Shown: positions 34,401-43,945, counted from the first letter of the stretch. The stretch is 64,000 bases of DNA from Halichondria panicea (GCF_963675165.1 NC_087390.1:3176001-3240000), one strand, 5' to 3'. Notes: generated by a model from the sequence alone, not told the origin. Numbers and translations: made by a program.

Positions 34401-35991
34401 CAGGCGAGAATTCTACCACTGAACCATCAGTGCTCAGATACTCAATAAGTATTGGTACTTACTATGACAAAAATACTACAACAGTGGATTTTGGGTACCG
34501 TATAACGTGTATATTTCGAGGGTGTAAATGTTCACGGTTTTCGGGATTGACATGGCTCATCCGCTGGATCTTAGTACAAGCAGTAGGGGGCGACAACTAT
34601 CCCTCCCCCCCCCCCCCCCCCACTCCAAAATGTTGTATGCCACCCTGAGAGGACATCAACACTGCAAGTACATATATATATATACTATTTTTTTGCGTCA
34701 ATTTTATATAAGAGCAGTAAATTAATACTTGAAGAAAGCTTTCTGGCATCTATTTGTAGCTATAAATAGATATCTGTTGTAAAAGTTCATACGGACGAGT
34801 AATAGCTAAGAGTAGACGGTCAGTATCTACAAACAGAGGGCTAGCTGCAACTGGCTCGACTTATTTCAAAATTCTCTTTGTCAAAGATTTCCAGGTTTTC
34901 CCATGCATGCCAAATTAATTTAAAAGGTAAATATAAATGGGCAGTTCAGTTCATACGAACATTTTCACCACAACGAAAATTACCCACTAAATAAAAAGCA
35001 AAGTGCACTGACCGGGAATCGAACCCGGGCCTCCCGCGTGGCAGGCGAGAATTCTACCACTGAACCATCAGTGCTAACACAAACATGACTGGCTGCAGTC
35101 ATTACTCATACGCAGAAGCGACAGTTGCGTCGGCTACATTACCAGACATAACGATAAACATTAGAACACTGCAAACATGTTGGTGCTATTCTAGGATTGG
35201 CCATTGAAAGTGTTTATATTAAATTTATGCATGCGATGTCATCATTATTCGACCAAACAAAATTATAATCATTAGTTTCCATCATTAGTTTCCATCATCT
35301 TCTACACCGTGGCTTCGAAATTTATTGCTGACTGAGCAAGATTTTGTCACGTGACTAAAATAGTGGTGCAAAGTCCATGTGTTGCTAGACAGTGTAGCAT
35401 AGGGCTCCTGGTATCATCTGCACCACAAATTAACGACTCATCCCAATTAAAGGAATGTAGTTATAGTGACGTCACTGTCTTGCTGGTATGCACAAATGCT
35501 GTAGCTACCGTGACCACCCTGAACCATTTTTGCGCGCAACATACATGAATCGTTGATAGTCACCTGCCCACGCCCATTTCTTTTCAACAGAAATGGGCGT
35601 GGTTTCCAGTCTAGAAGATACTCAAACCTCAATGCAGTGCTCAAAAATCGAGCTGTTCCCCATAATATGATAAGACTACACATAGACTCACCTGCTTGCA
35701 TCTGGGTAAGGTGATGTCTTCTTGCAAAGTAATGACGTTAGGGATGCTCTTTATCGGGACCAGATCAATACCAATGATCAAACTGGACATAGGCATGAAC
35801 TTAGCAGCCACTTGTAGCCAACCGCCTGGTGCAGCACACAGGTCCACTAAAACTCTGCTTTTCTGAAGGAAATTGTATTTTCTGTTGAGTTGTATCAGTT
35901 TGAAGGCAGATCTAGCTCTGTATCCTGTCTCTCTGGCGAGATGGTAGAACTTGTCCTTACGGCTCTTGCCAATCTTACCCTTCCTCCCCAT
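28466..35991 (-). CDS. FTSJ3: FTSJ3/Spb1: 2'-O-ribose rRNA methyltransferase, 9 exons (850 aa)
   Basis: Exons (minus strand): 35991-35692, 34307-34137, 33946-33710, 33497-33121, 32211-32033, 31848-31675, 31125-30902, 30098-29843, 29100-28466. All phases match; the total is 2553 nt, 850 aa plus stop, close to the human protein (847 aa). The N-terminal FtsJ fold has the SAM loop DLCAAPGGW (residues 50-58) and a K-D-K-E catalytic set at about K31, D117, K157 and E192 (SAEIFVV). A DUF3381-like middle, acidic Asp/Glu/Ser stretches (exons 4, 6, 8) and a basic Spb1-C tail ([20 protein letters not shown], then Lys-rich) follow. It methylates 27S/28S pre-rRNA and works in 60S subunit maturation in the nucleolus. 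Exon 8 contains a 27-nt, in-frame GTAAGT...ACAG stretch at about 30039-30065; removing it leaves the frame intact. Introns host three tRNA genes and MITEs. Confidence 0.93.
29237..29352. mobile_element. 116-bp MITE with 8-9 bp target-site duplication
   Basis: Terminal inverted repeats CAGAGGAGGTATGACAGGCG and ...CGCCTGTCGGACCTTCCCTG are flanked by GTTTCTAAT at 29228-29236 and 29353-29361. It lies in intron 8 of FTSJ3. Same family as 54451-54606. The duplication length fits hAT. Confidence 0.8.
29570..29825 (-). repeat. Copy of the TATGCC/(TG)n repeat family in an intron
   Basis: Contains AGCTGGAATACACAGACAGG, ACACACAATC and CTACACCCTGAGGCA in the inverted order seen at 56060-56405. Truncated. 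Lies in FTSJ3 intron 8 just beyond exon 8. Confidence 0.5.
30307..30370. repeat. Tandem duplication, 32 bp x 2
   Basis: CATCTGTGACATGGAATGAC... is repeated immediately with one substitution (CTGG for ATGG). In FTSJ3 intron 7. Confidence 0.9.
32937..33007 (-). tRNA. tRNA-Gly(GCC)
   Basis: The minus strand reads GCACTGATGGTTCAGTGGTA... and ends GGTTCGATTCCCGGTCAGTGC plus discriminator A. It has a perfect 7-bp acceptor stem, A box TGGTTCAGTGG, B box GGTTCGATTCC and anticodon GCC in a CTGCCAC loop; 71 nt. A TTTTT pol III terminator follows within 12 bases. It is nested in FTSJ3 intron 4 on the host strand. Confidence 0.97.
34363..34433 (-). tRNA. tRNA-Gly(GCC)
   Basis: Identical over its length to the copies at 32937-33007 and 35004-35074. 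A T-rich terminator (TTTTATTTTT) follows the 3' end. Located in FTSJ3 intron 1, 55 bases upstream of exon 2, same strand as the host. Flanking DNA differs from the other copies. Confidence 0.97.
34605..34621. repeat. Poly(C) tract
   Basis: A run of 17 C bases in FTSJ3 intron 1 between two tRNA-Gly genes. Similar C-runs occur near 40792-40811 and 47146. Confidence 0.9.
35004..35074 (-). tRNA. tRNA-Gly(GCC)
   Basis: Third identical 71-nt copy, anticodon GCC, with intact A and B boxes and a downstream TTTTT terminator. In FTSJ3 intron 1, on the host strand, about 570 bases from the 34363 copy. Confidence 0.97.
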
Positions 35992-36308
35992 TGTCCTCCA
36001 CTGTTTTTCTCTACTTTAGCTAGTAAAAGATAAATTTTTGACAAAGAAGCATTTGACTCCACGTGGCTAGGGGGTGGGGCTCATCAGTCACATGTCTATT
36101 AACCTCGTGCTTTGCTGCGGCTTGAATTTGAGGTTAGTGTTTTGCTGAGCTGTACCCTCGTGTGATAATTTAGTGATTGCACCACTGAAAAGTAACTTTT
36201 CAAGACACTGTACTACGTACCTCTGACACTACCCTAGTCCCTGATACTGAACTTCGAAGGACCAAAACCGGACATAGAGAAAGTTGACCAGTGACCAGTG
36301 ACCCTGTC
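35992..36308. promoter_or_regulatory. Probable bidirectional promoter between FTSJ3 and ZNF622
   Basis: Only 317 bp separate the ATG codons of two divergent 60S-biogenesis genes. No TATA box is obvious, as expected for housekeeping genes. Shared promoter use is inferred from geometry alone. Confidence 0.55.
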
Positions 36309-37421
36309 ATGTCAAGTTTAAGCACTTACACCTGCATAACATGTCGAGTTTCTTTTGCTGAACCTGACATCCAGAGGGCCCACTACAAAACTGACTGGCA
36401 TCGCTACAATCTCAAGCGCAAAGTGGCAGAACTGCCACCAGTGACAGCAGAGAACTTTCAAGATCGTGTGCTAAGCCAACAAGCACCCGCTAAAGAAGAA
36501 GCGAAACACCAAGTGTGTCAAGCTTGCAAAAAACATTTTTCGTCTGAGAATGCATACACAAGTCATCTACGATCAAGAAAACACAAGGAAAATGCTACTC
36601 GAATACATTCTAAAGAAAACGACTTGAAAGAAGACGACATCGAGAAAATTGCCGATAAATTGAATGCAGTGAATTCCAGCAACCATTTTGAAACTGTTGA
36701 TGCTGAAAAGATTGATGAAGAAGACTCTGACGATGAACCTGAGCCTTTGGAAATTACTGAATGCCTCTTCTGCCCTAACACGAGTAAAGACCTTGAATCG
36801 AGCCTTAAACACATGAGTGTCAAGCATGGCTTTTTTGTTCCTGATCTCCACTTCCTCGTCAACATCAAAGGACTTATTGAATACCTGTGTGAGAAAGTTG
36901 GTTTAGGGCTTATGTGCCTCTGGTGCAATACGAAGGGGAAGGCTTTTCACTCGGTGGAATCTGTGCAACAGCACATGGTGGACAAGTGCCATTGCAGAAT
37001 TTTTTTCGAAGGAGATTCAGCCCTTGAATATGCTGAGTATTTTGACTACACCCCAAGCTATCCTGAGCAAAAAGAGGGCGAGACTTCGGCTACATGTGAT
37101 ACTATTGTTCCTGATAATTCACTGAAAATCTCTGACGATCTTGAGCTAGTTCTCCCCTCTGGAGCAAAGGTTGGACATCGATCGTTGAAGCACACTTTCA
37201 AGCAGCATTTGCCAACATTTGAACAGCGAAAGGCTACTCTGGTTGGCCGCTTGATGACACAGTATCGTGCTCTGGGTTGGAAGGAGGACGGGGGAGAAGG
37301 AGTTCTGAAGAAGCAAAGAGATGTGAAGTGGGCGCTCAAGATGAAACAAGCCAGTGACATGAGACTTAAAGTGAAAGCCAACAAAATGCAACCTCATTTG
37401 AGACCTCAAGTTGTATTTTAA
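36309..37421 (+). CDS. ZNF622: ZNF622/Rei1: cytoplasmic 60S maturation zinc-finger protein (370 aa)
   Basis: Single exon; the first ATG in frame is at 36309 (MSSLSTYTCITCRVSF). Four C2H2-type fingers: CITC...HYKTDWH near the N-terminus followed by the family hallmark YNLKRKVAELPPV; CQACKKHF...HLRSRKH; CLFC...HMSVKH; and CLWC...HMVDKCHC. An acidic stretch (EEDSDDEPEP) separates the second and third. The C-terminal part (LPSGAKVGHRSLKHTFKQHL..., then basic KANKMQPHLRPQVVF) matches the Rei1/Reh1/ZNF622 layout. The yeast homologue binds pre-60S particles in the cytoplasm and helps release Arx1-Alb1. Divergently arranged with FTSJ3. Confidence 0.92.
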   Translation: MSSLSTYTCITCRVSFAEPDIQRAHYKTDWHRYNLKRKVAELPPVTAENFQDRVLSQQAPAKEEAKHQVCQACKKHFSSENAYTSHLRSRKHKENATRIHSKENDLKEDDIEKIADKLNAVNSSNHFETVDAEKIDEEDSDDEPEPLEITECLFCPNTSKDLESSLKHMSVKHGFFVPDLHFLVNIKGLIEYLCEKVGLGLMCLWCNTKGKAFHSVESVQQHMVDKCHCRIFFEGDSALEYAEYFDYTPSYPEQKEGETSATCDTIVPDNSLKISDDLELVLPSGAKVGHRSLKHTFKQHLPTFEQRKATLVGRLMTQYRALGWKEDGGEGVLKKQRDVKWALKMKQASDMRLKVKANKMQPHLRPQVVF

Positions 37422-37784
37422 GCGTACTGTGTATTATAATTTTGCACTAAAATTCTTCACATTTTAGTGTACTGGGTTTGAATTGCCTTTGTAAATGATG
37501 TTCTGAAGTGTTTATGAGGCAAATTAGCGAACTTTCACTCAGGGCGGTAGGCGTAACTTTGAAACAACACATAACTAATACATAAATTGTGTTAATTGTT
37601 AGACTCGATTCAATTATGAAGGGAGATAATTATAAACTAATACAAACTTGGCTGCGGCACGTATAGTCGAGGCTAATATACGTACTGTATGTACATGCAT
37701 GTAAACACCGTTTCTCAATACGGGACAATATGCATGATAGTGCAAAAGCATGGTGTTGTTTGGTATCAAAGAAACACGGTTCTA
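37422..37784. other. Intergenic, no gene seen
   Basis: 3' flank of ZNF622, AT-rich. Short frames lack support. Confidence 0.5.
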
Positions 37785-38165
37785 TTTTTGGAGGAGGTCT
37801 ATGATCAATATCTAAATCCAAGTATCACCAACTAATTTAAGCTTGAACACGATAGTAATAGCTTTATTATAGATAATAACACAAACAGCATACATAGTTA
37901 CCTGTAGAGTTATATATCAATGTGTTTAATAATACAAGTCATCATCTCTCACATGCTGCTAGCGCTGTTGTAAGTAGATCAATCCTCAAATATTAATTTT
38001 GAAGCGTTGATTACAGAAATTGAATAGTGATTTTTAGTGAAGCAGTAATAAATAAAGTAGTGATTAAATGAGTGACTGTGGTAAAGTTATGACACACTTA
38101 GTCTAATATACCTGGTGTATATCTAGATCTAGTTCCAACGTTATCATCAAAGTTCAATCGGTCCA
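37785..38165 (+). pseudogene. 3'-end remnant of a POT-like transporter plus its 3' flank
   Basis: GGAGGAGGTCTATGATCAATA and the following codons (NPSITN, stop) match the last codons of the gene at 47962-49482. The flank to 38165 matches 49490-49860 (TTATGACACACTTA, CCTGGTGTAT, GGTCCATTTCAGA). This is the end of a deleted or rearranged transporter copy. Confidence 0.75.
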
Positions 38166-38254
38166 TTTCAGATTTTTGATACCAAATCTCTGAAACAGTC
38201 TATCAGAATCTTTTGTGTTGCATCAGAAGTGTACATGATAAGTATAGGCCTAAA

Positions 38255-38340
38255 GAAGCACATATCCTCCGTTATCGTGGTTACCTCGAGGCGTAGCCGA
38301 GGGGTATGTAACCATGGTAGCGGAGGATATATGAGGTGTA
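38255..38340. repeat. Hairpin repeat (CCTCGAGGCGTAGCCGAG loop)
   Basis: ATATCCTCCGTTATCGTGGT and ATGGTAGCGGAGGATATATG form the arms. The loop carries CCTCGAGGCGTAGCCGAGG, a word shared with the palindromes near 11350 and 12020. Confidence 0.7.
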
Positions 38341-38490
38341 TATCCTCCGAGTAGGTGTCAGTGGTATACCACATGACCACAGCACTATAAAAGGACCTCC
38401 CCCTACTATATAGCAATCCACGATACAGACTGCAAAAAGAGCAAGACTACACCGGAGTTTGCAGTCGTCAAAGAGCTAGTTGAGCAATAA

Positions 38491-38577
38491 TTATGTCAAC
38501 TCCTACAGATACTCAAGAGCCTCCTGGGTCCAAGCGCTGGCCATTCAACGTCCCTTACTGGAGTTGCAAGCTCTTTT
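38491..38577 (+). CDS. Possible 28-aa small ORF (duplicated)
   Basis: ATG at about 38491 gives MSTPTDTQEPPGSKRWPFNV, then PYWSCKLF and stop. A related start at 44335 reads MSTPTDTQESPGSKRWPF but a 2-bp insertion extends it to 63 codons. Conservation may only reflect recent duplication. No function suggested. Confidence 0.2.
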
Positions 38578-38849
38578 AGATAACTAATCACGCCCATGCA
38601 TGGACCCATGGAGGCTTAGCCATCTTGTTAGAGAGCAGCTTCCGTATTTCTGTTGCAGTTCTGACATGTTCGTAGCACCACTGAAATGACTCTATTATTA
38701 TGGGTTGTAGTATAATTATTTCAATGGTGTACTCGGACTGATTAAACCCCAGCAGGAAATAATAATAATTTTATTATCAATAATTATTATTCAAAATTGA
38801 AAACACAAGGTGACAAGCAGTGTAAATATATACATTGAAAACTCACAAG

Positions 38850-39767
38850 CTAAGCTACAAAATGGTCCCTCATAAATGTCGAGACTGAATCACATAAAGA
38901 ATGTGTTAAGCTCCACAAAAAGAGATTCAGATTCTCACACTGCTCAAAATAGAGATATGGATTGTCCGGATGCACTGCCACACATTTGTAAAAGTATTCC
39001 AGATAATCTCCCGGGATTTGTCCTAGCAATTCTTTGAAATGAACTTTTTGTGGGTTTTGAAATAGTTTGCAATCGACGTTTGAAAAGTAGTCAGGGCTTT
39101 TCTTTGTTACAATACAGTGTATTCCATAATACAGATGCAAAACAGTTGATAGACTTTTAACTGAGGAGAGAATGAGATCGGTCACTTCTGAATGGCCATC
39201 TTTTCGATACAGATACGATGCTTTGATTGGAATCACAGTGCTAGAAAAGCTGAGTGCAGTACCAGTAGATTCAAAGATTTCCTTAAACATCTCATCAATG
39301 CCATTGGCTCCATCAAAAACGGGGACAACCTGATCACATTTTGCCAAGAGATATCGCTTGTAGCTATCAAAATTGTCTCTCCAAAGGTATGGGTCAGGTA
39401 GGAGGTAAGAGCTCATTTCAAAGGCTGCCTTTTTATCATCTTTGGAGGAGTGGTGTAGTAGAGAGTGTGCCACAAATTCTTGAAGATGGGGAGTTAGTTT
39501 GTTAGTTTCTTTGGATGTTGAGGAAGCCAGAAGCTCCTTAAACACAATTTCTACAGATTCTTTCAGTAGACCTTTGATAAATATCTCCCACCTTTCCATC
39601 AAATGATTAAAGTGAGGCCAAAGAATTTTTGAAACTTCTTCTCTGGAAAATATCTTCGGTCCATCATTAAAGAAGAGGGTTAGCTGTTCTTTAGAGGCAT
39701 CGAATTTGTTGACAAAATTCACTAGACAAGTGAATTTGTGTGAAGTTTCTAGATCTTTTGTTGCCAT
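38850..39767 (-). CDS. Protein of unknown function, alpha-helical (305 aa)
   Basis: ATG at 39767 (MATKDLETSHKFTCLVNFVN), a single open exon with no signal peptide and no clear membrane span. Sequence is mostly helical and soluble in character, with Trp/Phe-containing segments (SKILWPHFNHLMERWEIFIK, LHHSSKDDKKAAFEMSSYLL, LYFEQCENLNLFLWSL) and no recognised catalytic motif. A truncated copy lies at 44583-45110, where codons for about 17 N-terminal residues and later bases are lost, so the intact version has been kept open while its twin decayed. I do not recognise the family. Confidence 0.65.
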   Translation of the reverse strand: MATKDLETSHKFTCLVNFVNKFDASKEQLTLFFNDGPKIFSREEVSKILWPHFNHLMERWEIFIKGLLKESVEIVFKELLASSTSKETNKLTPHLQEFVAHSLLHHSSKDDKKAAFEMSSYLLPDPYLWRDNFDSYKRYLLAKCDQVVPVFDGANGIDEMFKEIFESTGTALSFSSTVIPIKASYLYRKDGHSEVTDLILSSVKSLSTVLHLYYGIHCIVTKKSPDYFSNVDCKLFQNPQKVHFKELLGQIPGDYLEYFYKCVAVHPDNPYLYFEQCENLNLFLWSLTHSLCDSVSTFMRDHFVA

Positions 39768-41349
39768 AATTATACTTATACAGATTGCCTCATCACGACA
39801 ATATAACGTCCAACTTGGGTGCTTTTTCTACAATCATGCACCTAGAACACAGCAATGTATAGCTAGTCAGGTTTTTTATATAATTATATAACCATGCAGC
39901 TACAGGCAAAAGCAAATGAATTCATAGTTTCCACGATGGCATGCATATGCAGTCATGATAATTATGGTATTGCACAAGCTTCAACAAGCGTAGCGATATT
40001 CATGCACACATGCACACATGGTAATGACATAGCAGCTACAAGACCAAACAATGTCAGCCACAATTAGCCCTAACAGCAGATCTTCAACGATCGATAGAGG
40101 CCACGGTGGTTTTCTGATTCACCTTGGCTCCATTGCAGTACCTCAGTCCGAACTGAGTGCGGGACACCATAGTCTGAAGTTTTGTCTACTGCAGTGATCT
40201 GTGTGTACAGCTCGATGGGTCGGGAGAGGGCGGGTGTCCCTGACAACAGGACAGCCCTCCGAGCACTCTGGGTGTGGGAGGGGGGGGGGGAAATATCATA
40301 CTTGGGTTATGAGTACAGTTGTATGTATACATGCATTAACTAGACTAGCAAAATATCATATACGTGTGTTCAGTATATGTGTGCATGTGCATGTACATGC
40401 CATCCCATCAAGCCTTAGAATGGCTGAAACTTTTTCGGAGAAAGGTTTTTAATATTCAGTAGAGCTAATGAATTTACTTTGAGCCATCAAATCTACATAC
40501 TTGGAATCCTTCTAATTAATCATAGCTTCTTGGCAACCCAGCATAATCAACACACTATACACTGTCTACATATACCTTGATGACTGGAATGGCTGCTTTG
40601 GAGTGAGCAGTGCGATAGTTCTTGAGAAAGTGCATGGGACTCATCCTACACAACAAAAACACACTATGATTATACCAGAGTAAACAATTTTCCTGTTGGG
40701 ATTTAATCTCCATTTAGTTAGTATAGAAGTGGCCATTGCAAATAATTATAATACACACTATTAAAAATGGACTCAAATTTAAGTAATCTACCCCCCCCCC
40801 CGCCCCCCCCCAGGTATTTAATTATAGCGGAATATGCATCATTGGCTTTAATTTATAGTAACACAGATACACTAGATACCGCAATAATGGTACAAGCCGT
40901 CTATATAGCTAACAGTGTTTCTGTACATTTATATTCCCTCTCGTGCAGGGAGTCACCAGCAGTCAGGCTCAACAGATTTATATTAAATTTATAATGCATG
41001 CATGTGCTGGTATACTAAAACGCCATGGCTATAACACAAAAATGATGTTTGTGCAAGCAGTATTTGTGTTTTTTTATTGAGAACATTTTCACTATAATTA
41101 TATCAAAGTGAAAAATGTTATTCTTACGTAATTATTATAGTACAGAGCAGATTCAGCATTTTCGTTAAGTTGTTTACAGAGTCTATTTTCACTTTATTAA
41201 TACACATACGCTTGTGCTAATGCATGGGTATACATACCTTATACCAGACAGTCTCTTACAAAGACTCATAATTATAACAGTTACTATTAGTTATATACCA
41301 CTATAGGTCTACAGCTATACATAATTATTGTCGAAATGAGCTGTAAATA
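39768..41349. other. Duplicated intergenic DNA (block A)
   Basis: Closely matches 45111-46090 and 47065-47965. No gene believed: the short frame at 40201-40452 is not kept in the copy. It contains a poly(C) run near 40792-40811. The junction 40720/40721 is the empty site of the 974-bp element present in the other copy. Confidence 0.7.
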
Positions 41350-41520
41350 ATTTTTATAGAGTGAGAAAGTTCTACTCAAAGGGAGCCTACCTTGTGCTAG
41401 CTTGGACACTGCTTGTGAGTGTTGCAGCTACTGCTATCTATGGCATAATCGAGACACTTTTTACAGACTACCCTAAATGGCTAGTCACAACAACACTGGC
41501 ATTTTTCCTCCCATCCTGTA
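41350..41520 (+). pseudogene. 5' fragment of a POT-like transporter (split copy, part 1)
   Basis: Encodes VRKFYSKGAYLVLAWTLLVS and about 30 further residues, nearly identical to the start of the 47962 gene. The first codons are altered (an extra AATTTTT after TGTAAAT). Homology stops at TTCCTCCCATCCTG and resumes 2.1 kb downstream at 43637. Confidence 0.85.
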
Positions 41521-41720
41521 TAATTATGTGTGTGGATGGAAACAGTGTGTCATAATTAATATAACTATATATGGCAACTATTGTTAACTACTACAACCAA
41601 GTTGCTATATACGTAGACGTATAGTCCAGAGCTTTCACTTCTATGTGATTATAGCGGTCACATGAAACACTGGCATTGTGCTTAAAACCATTCTCTGTCA
41701 AGTTACAAAGCCAAGCCAAG

Positions 41721-42785
41721 ATGTCGTCCTCCCAAACTGCTCATGAGTGCAACATTGAGACAAATAATGAAGTCACTAGGCAGGTAGCGCTTGCAGTTGG
41801 AATCCCAGGAGTGATCTGCCTAACTTTGAGTATAGCTGGACTAATAGCAGAGCTAATGTTTGTTTGCAAGGAGAAGAACAACTTTCTACTGAGGCTCTAC
41901 ATCTACATGACCTTGTCTGTCACTGTTACTCATGTTGTTTACACATTGTATTGGTTCATCGATTTCAATCCAGAAAATGGGAAGCTGTGTGCATGGATAC
42001 AGGCATTAGTAGCGTACCCCACAATGGTTGAGTTTTTGTTCATAATTTCTGTTAACTGTGTTCTACTGTACAAAGTCTACACTAGTGTACGGAGGCCGTG
42101 TTATCACTGTCACGGATCTAAAGCAATCGAGGTTATATTCGTGGTAGTGCATTTTCTCATCCCATTCATTATTGTCGGTATTCTACTGGGGATTGCAGGG
42201 TATCCAAATCCTGGCGAATGCCACATACGTGGTAATGGTTGCAATAGTAGAGTCAACTCCCAATTATTATTTAAGATAGCTACAGAGTGGATCCCAGTGG
42301 CTATAGAGATACCGCTGAGTATACTATGCATCTGTACGCTATCGGTATGGTTGTGTTGGTTGCTAAGGAAACACTTTCTGAGAGCTCGTATGAAAACCAT
42401 CTTGAAGGAAATGGGACTGTTGCTAGGTTTCCTATCAAGTTATTGTATAATACGAATTGTCATCGAAATATTAAACATAATTGAAGGGGACCAAATTTCA
42501 GTCATAACGATAATAACATATGCCCTCTATCCGATAAATCGAGCTACTATTCCGCTATCGTTCATCATCTATGTTTGCATCGTCTACCTCTACCCCCAAA
42601 GATCTAACCAGATTACCAACCCCCGCACGGACCAACACACCCACCCCCCCTCAATCAGGATCAGTCTCCCTAGCAACACTGCCGATCGTGTCCTCGACAT
42701 TCTGAGTAAAGATGAATTTATTAGCAGTAGCCATAAGAATAGTAGGAGAGGTCCCACGGAAGCAACTGCTCTGCTGCTGAATTAA
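41721..42785 (+). CDS. Seven-transmembrane receptor (GPCR-like), unclassified (354 aa)
   Basis: First in-frame ATG at 41721 (MSSSQTAHECNIETNNEVTR). Seven hydrophobic spans follow at roughly residues 18-43, 52-75, 90-115, 132-155, 188-214, 230-252 and 260-286. A Cys at the TM3 edge (GKLCAWIQ) and extracellular Cys residues after TM4 (GECHI, GNGCNS) could form the usual loop disulfide. No DRY box: the TM3 end reads NCVLLYKVYTSVRRPC. The cytosolic tail is short, polar and Pro/His/Ser-rich. The layout resembles cAMP-receptor/secretin-like 7TM proteins more than rhodopsin-like ones, but this is weak. Single exon. A partial broken duplicate follows at 43139. Confidence 0.7.
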   Translation: MSSSQTAHECNIETNNEVTRQVALAVGIPGVICLTLSIAGLIAELMFVCKEKNNFLLRLYIYMTLSVTVTHVVYTLYWFIDFNPENGKLCAWIQALVAYPTMVEFLFIISVNCVLLYKVYTSVRRPCYHCHGSKAIEVIFVVVHFLIPFIIVGILLGIAGYPNPGECHIRGNGCNSRVNSQLLFKIATEWIPVAIEIPLSILCICTLSVWLCWLLRKHFLRARMKTILKEMGLLLGFLSSYCIIRIVIEILNIIEGDQISVITIITYALYPINRATIPLSFIIYVCIVYLYPQRSNQITNPRTDQHTHPPSIRISLPSNTADRVLDILSKDEFISSSHKNSRRGPTEATALLLN

Positions 42786-43138
42786 CTGACACTAACAATG
42801 TTTGTGAGTGCATGCAAGTGCTTTACTCAATAAGCTGATGAGTATAAATCCATGCTACGTATGTGGAATTTAATAATAACTACTCAATAATTATTAGTAC
42901 GTCGTGTAATTTGTGTACCCTAAGAACTCTATAAGTCGTATTGTGAAATGAAAATGCAGCCATTGTATATTACTATAGGAACCATGCAATGATGCATGCA
43001 AGCTGCTATATACGTAAATGTAGTACATAGTTTTAAGGTCTATATTATTATAGCAGCATGTCACATGTAATAATACTGGATGGCATTGTGATTTTAATAA
43101 AGACCATAATAGCATTCTGCCAAGCCAAGATCTTTATA
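42786..43138. other. Intergenic, no gene seen
   Basis: AT-rich spacer between the receptor gene and its broken copy. Confidence 0.5.
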
Positions 43139-43566
43139 TAAAGCCAAGATGTGGATCCCTAAAAATGATTGCAATCATGCATCTACTGAAGTCACTAGGC
43201 AAGCAGCACTAGCACTTGGAATCCCCGGAGTGATCTGCCTATAGCTCTGAGTATAGTTGGACTATAGTAGCAGAGTTAGTGTTCGTTTGCAAGAAAAAGA
43301 ACAACTTTCTATTAAGGCTCTTCATCTACATGACCGTAGCTGTCACCATTACTAATGTTGTCTATACACATCGTATTGGTTCTCATCTATTCCTACCCGG
43401 AAAATGGTTCACTGTGTGCATGGATAGAGGCATTGATGTATTATCCCTCCATGATAGAGTTTCTGTTCATAATCTCTGTTAATTGTATTCTCCTGCACAA
43501 GATATATACTAGTGTGCAAAGATCATGCTTTCACTGCCACAGATCTAAAGCAATAGAGTTTATATG
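43139..43566 (+). pseudogene. Partial copy of the 7TM receptor gene
   Basis: Starts AAGCCAAGATGTGGATCCC, parallel to the 41721 gene. It encodes TM1 to about TM4 in broken frames: a stop arises in CTGCCTATAGCTCTGAG and further indels follow. Recognisable pieces include NNFLLRLFIYMTVAVTIT, CAWIEALMYYPSMIEFLFII and NCILLHKIYTSVQRSC. Homology ends abruptly at AAAGCAATAGAGTTTATATG. Confidence 0.85.
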
Positions 43567-43636
43567 GGGATTTCGGGGGATCCAAAGTATTGGCCGCCCT
43601 CTAATGTATGCCACTCGCAGACTACAGTTTGAACTT

Positions 43637-43930
43637 TTGTTTCCAGAATATATACCATATATGTCTCGGATTTTTAGCCAATTACAAGCTTCAAGATTAG
43701 ACGATAGTGAGGATAGGAATTGTCACCATGTTTTTTGTAACAATGGTTTCCAGTATATACATCTTAATCTTAGGTCGTGGATTAGGATATGGTTTTGGAA
43801 AGTACATGCAGGCTCATCAATGAAGTCGTATACTGTATAATACTTCGTGTGTTTTTGGTGGCAATGACGTGTTTTGTCTGCACACTACAGCTTGGTTTGG
43901 ATCAAATGCCTGATGCTTCTCTTCTATAGT
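43637..43930 (+). pseudogene. Internal fragment of a POT-like transporter (split copy, part 2)
   Basis: Matches 48138-48410 of the intact gene: TTTTTAGCCAATTACAAGC through TTGGTTTGGATCAAATGCC. Substitutions and small indels break the frame. It continues the homology interrupted at 41520. After about 43945 no homology is seen. Confidence 0.85.
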
Positions 43931-43945
43931 ATCGCTATATAGTTG

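Noticed and set aside
40201-40452. 83-codon ORF in block A
   Set aside because: The frame is not preserved in block A' (45515-45838 reads differently) and the sequence is low-complexity near a G-run.
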